Below, piece after piece: positions 8,590 through 17,624 of a DNA stretch of 64,000 nt. Origin of the DNA: Rhizorhapis sp. SPR117 (GTDB lineage Bacteria > Pseudomonadota > Alphaproteobacteria > Sphingomonadales > Sphingomonadaceae); NCBI RefSeq assembly GCF_021742065.1, contig NZ_JAKKIE010000019.1:4172-68171 (forward strand), written 5' to 3'. Below the pieces are notes generated by a model. The model saw only the letters and a program-made list of their open reading frames with translations, did no database searches and was not told the origin of the DNA. Each line of letters opens with the position of its first letter. Position 1 is the first letter of the stretch. Both the position numbers and the translations under genes were made by a program.

Positions 8590-9476
8590 CAGTTCCCACC
8601 GCCTTTGGGCTGTTTATGACCGGGGTTGCCGTTCAAGTCTACTTCATGTGCATTGAATGACGCCTTCGCCGCCCGGCTACGCGGGCCGTTGAAATATTCC
8701 TGAATCCAGGGATGATCGGTTGCCAGCAGCTCCTCGATCGTCCCGACTCCAATTACGCGTTTGTCGGCGATGACCGCGACACGGTCGCAAATTGCATAAA
8801 GCGTATCGAGGTCGTGCGTGATAAGGAATACGGTCAGACCGAGAGTTTGTTGCAGGCGCCGTGTCTGGTCGTCGAAGGCAGCGGCACCGATAGGATCCAA
8901 ACCTGCGGTCGGCTCGTCGAGAAAGAGGAGGTCAGGATCAAGCGCCAGTGCCCGGGCAAGACCAGCGCGCTTTTTCATGCCGCCGGACAGCTCTGCCGGG
9001 AATTTGGGGCCGGCTTCGGCGGGAAGGCCAGCCATCTGTATCTTGTATGAAGCTATTTCCTCACGCAATTGCGGGTTGAGTTCCGGATAATATTCCCGCA
9101 GCGGTACTTCGATATTTTCCGCCACCGTCAGTGTGGAAAACAGTGCCCCGCCCTGAAACAAGACGCCCCAGCGCTTGCGTATGGCAGTGGCTTCGTCGTC
9201 CGCACGACCGATCATCGATTCGCCGAAGACCTGAATTTCGCCCTTGTCCGGAATCTGCAGGCCGATAATTGCGCGCATTAATACCGACTTGCCGGTGCCT
9301 GATCCCCCGACCACGCCCAGAATTTCGCCGCGCCGTACATCAAGATCCAGGTTTTCATGCACCACCTGTTCGCCAAAGCTGTTGCGCAGGTCGCGTACGC
9401 AAATGGCAATTTCGGCGCTCTTTGCCGCCTCTTCGACGCGCTGCTCGTCGGCCGCCGCTTGCTCGCCGTCCGTCAT
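8589..9476 (-). CDS. mlaF: Mla-type ABC transporter ATPase
   Basis: Cytoplasmic ATPase powering the MCE transporter. The 295-residue protein has Walker A GGSGTGKS (57-64), signature LSGGM (163-167) and Walker B LLFLDEP (183-189), then the H-loop LITHD. The GGMKKRAGLARAL form of the signature is characteristic of MlaF/Ttg2A ATPases. The first 22 residues are an acidic extension. The ATG overlaps the stop of the permease gene by 4 bp, so permease and ATPase are likely coupled. Confidence 0.93.
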   Translation of the reverse strand: MTDGEQAAADEQRVEEAAKSAEIAICVRDLRNSFGEQVVHENLDLDVRRGEILGVVGGSGTGKSVLMRAIIGLQIPDKGEIQVFGESMIGRADDEATAIRKRWGVLFQGGALFSTLTVAENIEVPLREYYPELNPQLREEIASYKIQMAGLPAEAGPKFPAELSGGMKKRAGLARALALDPDLLFLDEPTAGLDPIGAAAFDDQTRRLQQTLGLTVFLITHDLDTLYAICDRVAVIADKRVIGVGTIEELLATDHPWIQEYFNGPRSRAAKASFNAHEVDLNGNPGHKQPKGGGN

Positions 9477-10615
9477 ATCCAGCCAACCCAGGTGAAAAAG
9501 ACCGCGAAAAAAGCGTCCAGCACGATGACCAGAAAAATCGCCTGCACGACGGCCGCAGTGGTGCGCAGGCCGACTTCTTCGGCGTTACCTTTGACCTGCA
9601 TGCCCTGAAAGCAGCCGGAAATGGCGATGATCATGCCGAACACAGGGGCTTTGACCAGTCCGACATAAATATCAGTGATCGGCACCACCTCCCGCAGCCG
9701 TTGAACAAAGGTGATGGGGGGGATGTCGAGCGCAATTGCACAAAGAAAACCACCGCCGATGATCGCGATGATGGACGCATAAAAACTGAGTAACGGCATC
9801 ATGATGATCGCCGCCAGCGCGCGGGGCAGCACCAGCGCTTCCATGGGCGATACGCCAATGGTGCGCATGGCATCAATTTCCTCAGTCAGCTTCATCGTGC
9901 CAAGCTGTGCGGCAAAAGCGGAACCCGACCGTCCCGCCACCATGATTGCGGTCATCAGCACGCCAAGTTCCCGAAAGGTGATTCGGCCGACCAGATTGAT
10001 CGTCAGCACCTCTGCGCCGAACTGGCGAAGCTGGACCGATCCCTGTTGCGCGATGACAATGCCGATCAGAAAGCTCATCAGCCCGATAATGCCGAGCGCC
10101 GATACGCCAACTACTTCGAAGCGCTGTACTACCGCGTTGACCCGAAAACGCTTCGGGTGGCGCATCACGTTCCAGAATGCGACGAGCGTGCCCCCAAAAA
10201 AGCCAAGCATGCCGAGCAGGGTTTGGCCCGCAACGATCGTAGCCTGACCAATTTCACCCAGTACCCGGTGCAGAGCAGGGACATAGGGCGGGTGCAGATC
10301 AGCCGGCTGATCGGCCTTGCTAACTTCTTCGATCAGCCTTTGCGTGTCAGCATCGGCGCCTTCGATCCGTGCGTTATGCTCACGCGCTGTACGGTGGATC
10401 AACCATGCACCAATGGTATCAGCATGTTCGATAGCGCTTACGTCAATCAAAGCGACGTCGCCTTCCAGCGCCGCCAATCGATTGGGCAAATCTTCCAGAT
10501 GGGCGATAGACAGGCTGCCGGTCAGCCGAATGATCCGGCCACCGTCGGTTTCCTCTTCACAATAATCCGCCCTGTTCGTCATTTGCGGTGGACAGTGGGA
10601 TATTATCGATGGCAC
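9473..10615 (-). CDS. mlaE: MlaE-type permease with fused N-terminal STAS (MlaB-like) domain
   Basis: Inner-membrane permease of the phospholipid ABC transporter, 380 residues. Residues about 25-110 form a STAS domain (IIRLTGSLSIAHLEDLP, LIDVSAIEHADTIGAWL), equivalent to the separate MlaB subunit of E. coli. Residues about 130-380 are the MlaE permease, with the conserved GRSGSAFAAQLGTMKLTEEIDAM segment split over about 235-257. No MlaC periplasmic shuttle is encoded beside it. It is first in the operon permease-ATPase-MCE-lipoprotein and is divergent from the HAD gene across 68 bp. Confidence 0.92.
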   Translation of the reverse strand: MPSIISHCPPQMTNRADYCEEETDGGRIIRLTGSLSIAHLEDLPNRLAALEGDVALIDVSAIEHADTIGAWLIHRTAREHNARIEGADADTQRLIEEVSKADQPADLHPPYVPALHRVLGEIGQATIVAGQTLLGMLGFFGGTLVAFWNVMRHPKRFRVNAVVQRFEVVGVSALGIIGLMSFLIGIVIAQQGSVQLRQFGAEVLTINLVGRITFRELGVLMTAIMVAGRSGSAFAAQLGTMKLTEEIDAMRTIGVSPMEALVLPRALAAIIMMPLLSFYASIIAIIGGGFLCAIALDIPPITFVQRLREVVPITDIYVGLVKAPVFGMIIAISGCFQGMQVKGNAEEVGLRTTAAVVQAIFLVIVLDAFFAVFFTWVGWI

Positions 10616-10683
10616 GGCAAGAGCAAAGCGGTGGTTACCTGCTTGGGAATCCAGAATGAAACAGGGAAATCCGGACCGACGGC

Positions 10684-11355
10684 ATGGACAGAATCGCCAT
10701 CTATGACATGGATAGGACCATCACTATTTCGGGAACCTATACGCCGTTTCTGCTGCATGTCAGTGCGCAGATGGCGCCCTGGCGATTGATATTGGCGTTT
10801 TTCATACCCTTTGTCATGCTTGCCTATGTGCTGCGCCTCATTCCACGCGCGCGGTTGAAGGAAATCAATCAGGCATTGATGATCGGGCATAATGTCAGAC
10901 GAACGAAGCTGCAGCCGCATATCGAAAGCTATGCGGACAAGGTGATGGCGAAGAACGTCCGCAAAGGCGCGTTGGACAGAATTGCGCAGGATCGGGCGGA
11001 GGGCTACCGGCTTGTTCTCGCCACCGCATCCTACCGGCTATATGTAGAGGCGATCGCGGCGCGGCTGGGCTTTGACGCGGTCATTGCCACTGATCATCTC
11101 AATCAGGATCTCGATTATGTTCGGGCAAAGATCGCAGGTGAAAACTGTTATGACATAGCCAAGTTGCGGATGATCGAGGCCTGGATGGCAAGCGAGGGCA
11201 TTGCGCGTACCAACAGCCACATACGCGCTTATTCCGATCATGTGTCGGACGCACCGATGCTGGAATTTTCCGATGAGGCCTATGCCGTCAAGCCACATCC
11301 TCCGCTTGCAAAGCTGGCATTGGAACGCGGCTGGCCAAGACTCGATTGGGCATGA
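10684..11355 (+). CDS. HAD-IB family phosphatase (SerB-like), probable membrane-associated
   Basis: The 223-residue protein has the HAD nucleophile motif YDMDRT (Asp8, Asp10), motif II ATAS near residue 119, and motif III/IV YSDHVSDAPM near 179. A hydrophobic stretch (about 34-58, LILAFFIPFVMLAYVLRLIP) in the cap suggests membrane association, as in HAD-IB enzymes acting on lipid phosphates or phosphoserine. The ATG at 10684 places the DxD motif correctly. It is divergent from the Mla operon, and an MFS gene follows after about 50 bp. Substrate unknown; a role in phospholipid metabolism is only a guess from the neighbour. Confidence 0.8.
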   Translation: MDRIAIYDMDRTITISGTYTPFLLHVSAQMAPWRLILAFFIPFVMLAYVLRLIPRARLKEINQALMIGHNVRRTKLQPHIESYADKVMAKNVRKGALDRIAQDRAEGYRLVLATASYRLYVEAIAARLGFDAVIATDHLNQDLDYVRAKIAGENCYDIAKLRMIEAWMASEGIARTNSHIRAYSDHVSDAPMLEFSDEAYAVKPHPPLAKLALERGWPRLDWA

Positions 11356-11404
11356 AGCGCTTTTCTACTGGAAGTTTAAGCCTGTACCAGCCATATGCGC
11401 TGCA

Positions 11405-12676
11405 ATGCAGCATGATCGTCATATGCCTGTAAGCGGGACGAGCGGAAAAGATTTTCCGCTGCGATTTCCCGAATTCATCGCTCTGGTTGCGGCGCTTATG
11501 GCACTGAATGCGCTGTCGATCGATCCTATGCTGCCCGCGCTTCCGGCAATGGGCGAGGCATTGGGTATCGTTGAAGATAATCAGCGCCAATGGATTGTTA
11601 GCTCCTATTTTGCTGGACTAGGCATCGGATCGCTCTTTTATGGGTCTTTGTCCGACAATTTCGGGCGCAAGCCGGTGCTCCTCGTCAGCCTGTCGCTTTA
11701 CCTTCTGGCCGGTGTGTTTTGCGCGCTGGCGCAAGATTTCACCGTGATGCTGACTGGCCGTGCCGCGCAGGGTTTTTTTGCCGCCGCGACGCGTGTCGTC
11801 GCCATCAGCATCGTGCGCGACCGCTTTGTCGGCGACCGCATGGCGAGCATCATGTCGACGGTGTTCATCGTTTTCATGATCGTGCCAATCCTGGCGCCGA
11901 CCTTTGGCCAGCTCATCCTGTATGTAGCAAACTGGCGCTGGATTTTCATTGCGTTGTTGATAATCGGCGCGATTGTTATGGCGTGGACTGCACTGCGGCT
12001 GCCCGAAACGCTCACGCCGCAAAACCGGGTACATATCAACATTGGCGATATAACCACGACTTTCTGGACTATCATCACCAACCGCACGGCCTTCGGCTAT
12101 ATGATGGCGACCGGGATCGCCATGGGCGCTTTGATCGGCTTCATCACGTCGGTACAGCAGATATTTTTCGACATTTTTCATCTACCTGACGTATTTCCCT
12201 ACGCATTTGCGGGCATTGCAGGCTTCATGGCGCTTGGAAGCTTTTGCAACAGTCGCCTTGTCGAACGTATCGGTGCGCGGCGCATGAGCCAGGGATCGCT
12301 GATGTTTTTTATCGCATTGTCCGCCGTGCACTCAGGCATCGCTCTGGCGGGCATGGAGACTGTCTGGAGCTTTGTGGTAATTCAGGCGCTGACGATGCTG
12401 AGCTTTGCGTTCACCGGTTCCAATTTCGGTTCGATTTCCATGGAGTCGTTCTCGCGCGGGGCTGGAGCGGCATCGTCGTTTCAGGCATGCCTTACCACCC
12501 TCATTTCGGCGATGATCGGCACCTTTATCGGATCGCAGTTCAACGGCACGACTGCGCCTTTGGCGCTTGGTTTCCTCTCCTGCGGCCTGCTTTCGCTGCT
12601 ATGGGTGTTCTGGGCCGAGAGGGGCAGGTTGTTCACGCGCCCCCGGACGCCCAAAATACCGCAACCCTTGCGGTAA
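11405..12676 (+). CDS. MFS multidrug efflux transporter (Bcr/CflA type)
   Basis: Drug/H+ antiporter of about 423 residues with 12 predicted membrane segments. The early helix contains LSIDPMLPALPAMGEALG, and loop 2-3 has the MFS motif A GSLSDNFGRKPVLL, both typical of the DHA1 Bcr/CflA group. The open frame extends back into the HAD gene, but sequence upstream of the ATG at 11405 is out-of-frame shadow; ATG 11423 is an alternative start. Neither has a strong ribosome site. Its stop codon abuts the end of the convergent pepN with no spacer. Confidence 0.87.
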   Translation: MQHDRHMPVSGTSGKDFPLRFPEFIALVAALMALNALSIDPMLPALPAMGEALGIVEDNQRQWIVSSYFAGLGIGSLFYGSLSDNFGRKPVLLVSLSLYLLAGVFCALAQDFTVMLTGRAAQGFFAAATRVVAISIVRDRFVGDRMASIMSTVFIVFMIVPILAPTFGQLILYVANWRWIFIALLIIGAIVMAWTALRLPETLTPQNRVHINIGDITTTFWTIITNRTAFGYMMATGIAMGALIGFITSVQQIFFDIFHLPDVFPYAFAGIAGFMALGSFCNSRLVERIGARRMSQGSLMFFIALSAVHSGIALAGMETVWSFVVIQALTMLSFAFTGSNFGSISMESFSRGAGAASSFQACLTTLISAMIGTFIGSQFNGTTAPLALGFLSCGLLSLLWVFWAERGRLFTRPRTPKIPQPLR

Positions 12677-15277
12677 TTATCCCAGACTTTTGCTGACCTG
12701 TTCGGTCACATCCTTTGACAGTCCCGGTGCGGCAAGAATCCGCTGAAGCTCAGCCCGCATCGCGGCTCCGCGTTGTTCACCAAAGCGGCGCCATCGTCCG
12801 AGCGGCGGGACCAGACGGGCCGCAGTCTGGGGATTCAATCTGTCCAGCGCGATAATCGCATCGGCCAGCAGCGTATAACCCTTGCCCGAATGATGGTGAA
12901 AGCCAAACTGATTTGCGGCAAAAGCGCCATAAAGCGCGCGGGCCCGATTGGGGTTGGCCAGCGTGAAGTCCCTGTGCGCAGCAAGCTCCATGACCTGTTC
13001 AACCGTGTCATTACGCGTGGCGAGAGCCTGCGTCTGAAACCATTTGTCGAGCACCAGCGCGTTATCGCGATAGCGGTTGTAGAAGATGTCGAGCGCAGCA
13101 ATACGTTCGCTGCTTGACCCATTGGCAAGAACCGACAGCGCACCGTGCTGCTCGGTCATATTGTCGGCTTGCTTGAACTGAGTGAAAGCAAGCTTTGCAG
13201 CATCGGCTGAATCGGCCGCATTGATATAGGCAAGCGCTGTATTACGCAGCCGCCGTGCACCCTTGGCCGCAGGGGACAGGGAAAAACTGTTGGCGCTGGT
13301 CCGGCTGTGGACGTCTCGCCATTCCTTTTCCAGCCGCCGGGCAATTTTTGCACGCAGTTTTTCACGCACTGCGTGAATGCTCTGCGGATCGACGATATTC
13401 ATCTGATCCCCCAGATAACTTTCACTGGGCAGCGTGACCGTATCGGCGATGAAGGCATCATCCAGGCCTGTATCTGACAATGTGCGGCGGATAGCTTCGA
13501 TAATTGGCGTAGCGTCGGCGGCGCCGCCAGCGATGCTGGCCATAAGGACATTCACCATGAGTTGCTGCATCGCTTCGTATCGGGCGAATGGATCATCATC
13601 ATGAGCCGACAGAAAAGCCAGGTCCTTCTGGCTGCGATTGGTGTCGACGATGACGGGCGCGGAAAAGCCGCGGTTGATGGACAGGACCGGCGGAGCGGGA
13701 AAGCCATTAAAATCGAATTGCTGTTTTTCTTGCGTCAGCATCAGCAACTCATCACCTTGATGCGTGCCCGTCGTTGAATCGAAAAGGGCCACACGCAAGG
13801 GAATGGTCACAGGCTTCTTGTTGGTTTGGCCGGGTGTCGGCGGAATATTCTGTTCCAGCGAAAGCGTCGCCTGACCGGTCGTGACGTCATGGGACAACAG
13901 CGCCTTGACACGCGGCGTGCCAGCTTGTTCGTACCACAGACGGAATTGTGAAAGGTCGATGCCGCCGCCGTCCTCCATCGCACGGACGAAATCCTCGCAG
14001 GTGACCGCCTGACCATCATGACGATCGAAATAAAGGTCGGCACCTTTACGGAATCGTTCGGGACCCAGCATCAGCGCCATCATGCGGATAAGCTCTGCTC
14101 CCTTGTTATAGATGGTCGCGGTATAGAAATTGGAGATTTCCATATAGGATTCGGGGCGGACCGGATGAGCAAGCGGGCCTCCATCCTCCGGAAACTGCGC
14201 GGCGCGGAGCACGCGGACGTCCTCAATGCGCTTGACTGCGGCTGAGCCCATGTCGGCGGAAAATTGCTGATCCCGAAAGACTGTGAAGCCTTCCTTCAAC
14301 GATAATTGGAACCAGTCGCGACATGTGACGCGATTGCCCGACCAGTTGTGAAAATATTCGTGCGCAACCACGCCCTCCACCGCGTCATAATCGGCATCGG
14401 TTGCGGTTTCGGGATCAGCCAGGATGTACCGTGAATTGAATATGTTGAGACCCTTGTTCTCCATCGCGCCGAAGTTGAAGTCGGACACGGCGACGATGTT
14501 GAACACATCCAGGTCATATTCACGGCCATAGGTTTTTTCATCCCACGCCATGCTGTTTTTGAGCGCGGTCATGGCATGGCCTGTCCGTGGCAGGTCCTCC
14601 TCCCGTACCCAGATGCCAAGCGAAACCTTGCGGCCGGACATGGTGGTGAAGGTGTCCGTATTGACCTGTAAATTGCCTGCCACCATGGCGAACAGGTAGC
14701 AGGGTTTGGGGTAGGGATCGGTCCATTTGACCCAGTGCCGACCACCTTCCAGGTCGCCGCTGGCCACCGGGTCGCCATTGGTCAGCAGCACAGGGCAGTC
14801 TTTCCTGTCGGCTTCCATTCGGACGCTATAGCGGCTCAATATGTCAGGCCGGTCGGGGAAGAAGGTAATACGACGGAAACCCTCAGCCTCACATTGGGTG
14901 CAAAGCAGGCCGTCACTGGCATAAAGGCCCATAAGCTGCGTATTGGATTTGGGACAGATTTCAACCAACGTTTCAATTTCATGCCGGTCGCCGGGCAGGT
15001 CAATTACCAGCGCCCCTGCTTGCAATGTCCAGCCATCCTGATTGCGTTCTACGCCGTCAACCTTGACCACCAGAGGCACCAGTGCGTCGCCGTCAAGCTT
15101 TATGGGGCGCTGATGATCGCCATTGCGCACAACTGTCATGATGGCCCGAACGCGGGTCACGGCAGGATCAAGGGAGAAGTCCAGCGCGATTTGCGGCACC
15201 AACCAATCAGGCGCACGATAATCCGCGCGACGAATGACAGCGGGACTCGGGGCTTGCATGTGTTGTTTGTCGGCCAT
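12677..15277 (-). CDS. pepN: Aminopeptidase N (M1 family)
   Basis: Zinc metallopeptidase that removes N-terminal residues from cytosolic peptides. The 866-residue protein has the substrate-anchoring GAMEN at 270-274 and the zinc site HEYFH (306-310), with the third ligand Glu329 exactly 18 residues on. Length matches E. coli PepN (870), including the C-terminal helical domain. I start at the ATG 15277 (MADKQHMQAPSP); the frame is open 14 codons further but without support. It is divergent from the epimerase gene. Confidence 0.96.
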   Translation of the reverse strand: MADKQHMQAPSPAVIRRADYRAPDWLVPQIALDFSLDPAVTRVRAIMTVVRNGDHQRPIKLDGDALVPLVVKVDGVERNQDGWTLQAGALVIDLPGDRHEIETLVEICPKSNTQLMGLYASDGLLCTQCEAEGFRRITFFPDRPDILSRYSVRMEADRKDCPVLLTNGDPVASGDLEGGRHWVKWTDPYPKPCYLFAMVAGNLQVNTDTFTTMSGRKVSLGIWVREEDLPRTGHAMTALKNSMAWDEKTYGREYDLDVFNIVAVSDFNFGAMENKGLNIFNSRYILADPETATDADYDAVEGVVAHEYFHNWSGNRVTCRDWFQLSLKEGFTVFRDQQFSADMGSAAVKRIEDVRVLRAAQFPEDGGPLAHPVRPESYMEISNFYTATIYNKGAELIRMMALMLGPERFRKGADLYFDRHDGQAVTCEDFVRAMEDGGGIDLSQFRLWYEQAGTPRVKALLSHDVTTGQATLSLEQNIPPTPGQTNKKPVTIPLRVALFDSTTGTHQGDELLMLTQEKQQFDFNGFPAPPVLSINRGFSAPVIVDTNRSQKDLAFLSAHDDDPFARYEAMQQLMVNVLMASIAGGAADATPIIEAIRRTLSDTGLDDAFIADTVTLPSESYLGDQMNIVDPQSIHAVREKLRAKIARRLEKEWRDVHSRTSANSFSLSPAAKGARRLRNTALAYINAADSADAAKLAFTQFKQADNMTEQHGALSVLANGSSSERIAALDIFYNRYRDNALVLDKWFQTQALATRNDTVEQVMELAAHRDFTLANPNRARALYGAFAANQFGFHHHSGKGYTLLADAIIALDRLNPQTAARLVPPLGRWRRFGEQRGAAMRAELQRILAAPGLSKDVTEQVSKSLG

Positions 15278-15370
15278 TATTTTTTCTACTTTGCCGCGTG
15301 CTTGCGCACAATGACCCAAGCGCGGCTTTTCTCCTCCAAATCATGGAAAAATCGCGGTAGAGGGGCTTCG

Positions 15371-16213
15371 ATGTCACATATGATGATCTTTGGCCTGGGT
15401 TACACCAGTGGCCGATTGGCTGAGCGCTTGCGTTCCATGGGCTGGAAGGTCACTGGAACGCGGCGCTGCGCTGATGGCAGCGCTATCGCCTCTGATGATG
15501 AGCCAACAGTGGCCGCGGCACTATATAGAGCGACGCACATCCTTTCTTCGGTGCCGCCGGTTGGAAGCGAGGACCCCGTACTGTCTCACTATGGCGCTGC
15601 CATTGCTGCCGCGCCCGCAATCTGGACCGGCTATCTTTCTTCGACAGGGGTCTATGGGGATACGGGAGGGGCGTGGGTGGATGAAACCGCGCCGATTGGC
15701 AGCGGACGGCGAAGCGCGCGATCAGACGCTGATCTGGCATGGCAGGCTTTGCGTGATGATGTTCACGTCTTTCGCTTGCCCGGTATCTATGGACCCGGAC
15801 GCAGCGTGCTTGATCGCATTCAGCAGGGCAAAGCGCATCGCATCGATCTTCCCGGTCAGGTATTCAGCCGCGTGCATGTCGAGGATATCGTTTCAGGCGT
15901 AATCGCAGGATTGAAAGGACCAGCGGGGGTATACAATCTGGCCGATGATCTGCCTGCCAGCCAGAACGCGGTTATTGCACATGGTTGCGACCTGCTGGGC
16001 CAGCCTCTGCCGCCGTTGTTGTCACTTCAGGAAGCAGGGCTTTCCACCGCAGCCCTTGGCTTTTATGCTGAAAACCGGCGCATCGCCAATGGCAAAGCCA
16101 AGCGCGTACTTGGTTGGCGACCGCGATTTTCGACCTACAAAAGCGGTCTTGCCAACCTTGCCCGCAGTGCGACGACCAAGCCAACCATCGACAATCCAAC
16201 GGATCGCGGATGA
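15371..16213 (+). CDS. NAD(P)-dependent epimerase/reductase (SDR, YeeZ-like)
   Basis: The 280-residue extended/atypical SDR protein has an N-terminal Rossmann motif MIFGLGYTSGRLA (GxGxxSG), a central STGVYGDTGGAWVDE segment near residue 95, and RLPGIYGPGRS near 137. These are hallmarks of the YeeZ/sugar-nucleotide epimerase-like family. A YxxxK catalytic pair is not present in canonical form. The long open frame upstream overlaps pepN antisense and was excluded; the ATG at 15371 is preceded by AGGGGC. Substrate unknown. Confidence 0.82.
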   Translation: MSHMMIFGLGYTSGRLAERLRSMGWKVTGTRRCADGSAIASDDEPTVAAALYRATHILSSVPPVGSEDPVLSHYGAAIAAAPAIWTGYLSSTGVYGDTGGAWVDETAPIGSGRRSARSDADLAWQALRDDVHVFRLPGIYGPGRSVLDRIQQGKAHRIDLPGQVFSRVHVEDIVSGVIAGLKGPAGVYNLADDLPASQNAVIAHGCDLLGQPLPPLLSLQEAGLSTAALGFYAENRRIANGKAKRVLGWRPRFSTYKSGLANLARSATTKPTIDNPTDRG

Positions 16214-16257
16214 CGAACCATGTTGATCCGCAGAAAAGTCGCGCGCCGCAACTATCG

Positions 16258-17622
16258 CTATGCGCGCAAGCCCAGAAAATGCGGCGCTTTGTTCAGCCGT
16301 CTGAGTAAACAGCGTTCGACAATGAGTGTGAGCGCAAGGCTGATGCCAAAAAGCGGCACCAAAAAACCAAGGCCAATGACTACCGAAACCAGCAGCCAGC
16401 TATGCCGAATAACACCCTGCGGCGGCGGGGCGCCCAGACTACCGCCCGGGCGGCGCTTCCACCACATGATCACGCTGGACACAGCAAGCAGGAAGAGCCC
16501 TGATACGGTTGCCAACCCGGCAAGCTGATTTGCAAGACCAAAATACGCGCCTTCATGCAGGGCGATGCCATAGCCCACGACCCGATCGATGAACGGGCGC
16601 TGGTTGAAATCCTCCCTGCTGAAAATCGTGCCGGTGCGACCGTCCATTTCTATGGTGGTGCGCAATGGGCGGTTAGGGGCGTTGGATTTGACCGTCCAGA
16701 TGCCTTCGATCGTGCTCGGCGGCGAAATTTCGACGGGGCCGGCCAGATGTAAAGCCTTGGTGCGGGGAACCAGAATATCGAGCGCGCCCAATGAATCGGC
16801 CATATGGGGCATAGTCATTCCGCCGTGCTCGCTATGTTCGATCATGGCCCGGGCGCCTGCATCCAACCTTGCTGTTGCCTGGGCATCGGCCTCGCTGCCT
16901 GCCGACCAATCCTGTTCGGCAACGGTCGTGGCGGCAATTGATCGGACTGTACCGAGATAGTCGCCCCAATTTTTTGCCCAGGGCAGGCCGCTGAGTATCA
17001 AAAATATGGCGAAAAACGACACCCAGACGCCTGTTACCGCATGCAGATCACGCCACAGGACACGTTTACCCGCTCGCAGGCGGGGATAGAGCGTTCCGGC
17101 CAAGCCCGACCCGCCACGCGGCCACCAGAGGAACAGACCGGTGAGAATCATGATGATAGCCCAGCTCGCAGCCAGCTCAACCAGCGCCGATCCCCATCGT
17201 CCAGCCATCAATTCGCCATGCAGGCGAAATATCTGGCGCAGGAATTGATCCTCCTCCCCCACCGTCCTGAGCACTTCCAGTGACTGCGGGTTCAGATAAG
17301 CCCGTGTTTCGCGGCTGCCGACACCAACGATGATCTGGGTTGCGTCGGTAGTCCGTTCGGACAGCACGTAGCGGTGCAACACCGATCCCGGCACGGCATC
17401 GACCGCTGCCTGCGCTTGTACCGAGGGCGGAGCGAGCGGGCCGCTATAGGCAAGGCCTGTATAGGGGCGGTCGATCAGTGCCTGAATTTGTGGCTTGAAC
17501 AGATAAATGCCGCCCGTCACGGACAGCCAAAGAATGAATGGCACGCAGAACAGCCCGGCATAAAAATGCCAGCGCCAGACGGTTCGGTACAGGGACTCCG
17601 GTCTGCTGGTGATGGCCGTCAT
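16258..17622 (-). CDS. PepSY-associated membrane protein (PiuB-like)
   Basis: Inner-membrane protein of 454 residues with a PepSY_TM layout: an N-terminal membrane helix (RTVWRWHFYAGLFCVPFILW), a periplasmic PepSY region, a second helix pair (about 140-210), another periplasmic loop, and C-terminal helices around 375-445. Relatives are linked to siderophore or metal uptake, possibly as reductases that release the metal. The ATG lies 2 bp past the TonB receptor stop; a TTG two codons earlier would overlap it. It closes the DUF2946-TonB receptor-PepSY operon. Confidence 0.85.
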   Translation of the reverse strand: MTAITSRPESLYRTVWRWHFYAGLFCVPFILWLSVTGGIYLFKPQIQALIDRPYTGLAYSGPLAPPSVQAQAAVDAVPGSVLHRYVLSERTTDATQIIVGVGSRETRAYLNPQSLEVLRTVGEEDQFLRQIFRLHGELMAGRWGSALVELAASWAIIMILTGLFLWWPRGGSGLAGTLYPRLRAGKRVLWRDLHAVTGVWVSFFAIFLILSGLPWAKNWGDYLGTVRSIAATTVAEQDWSAGSEADAQATARLDAGARAMIEHSEHGGMTMPHMADSLGALDILVPRTKALHLAGPVEISPPSTIEGIWTVKSNAPNRPLRTTIEMDGRTGTIFSREDFNQRPFIDRVVGYGIALHEGAYFGLANQLAGLATVSGLFLLAVSSVIMWWKRRPGGSLGAPPPQGVIRHSWLLVSVVIGLGFLVPLFGISLALTLIVERCLLRRLNKAPHFLGLRA

Positions 17623-17624
17623 GG

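Noticed and set aside
14735..15370. A long N-terminal extension of the epimerase reading into pepN
   Set aside because: It is antisense to pepN, and the Rossmann motif expected at the N-terminus begins just after the ATG at 15371.
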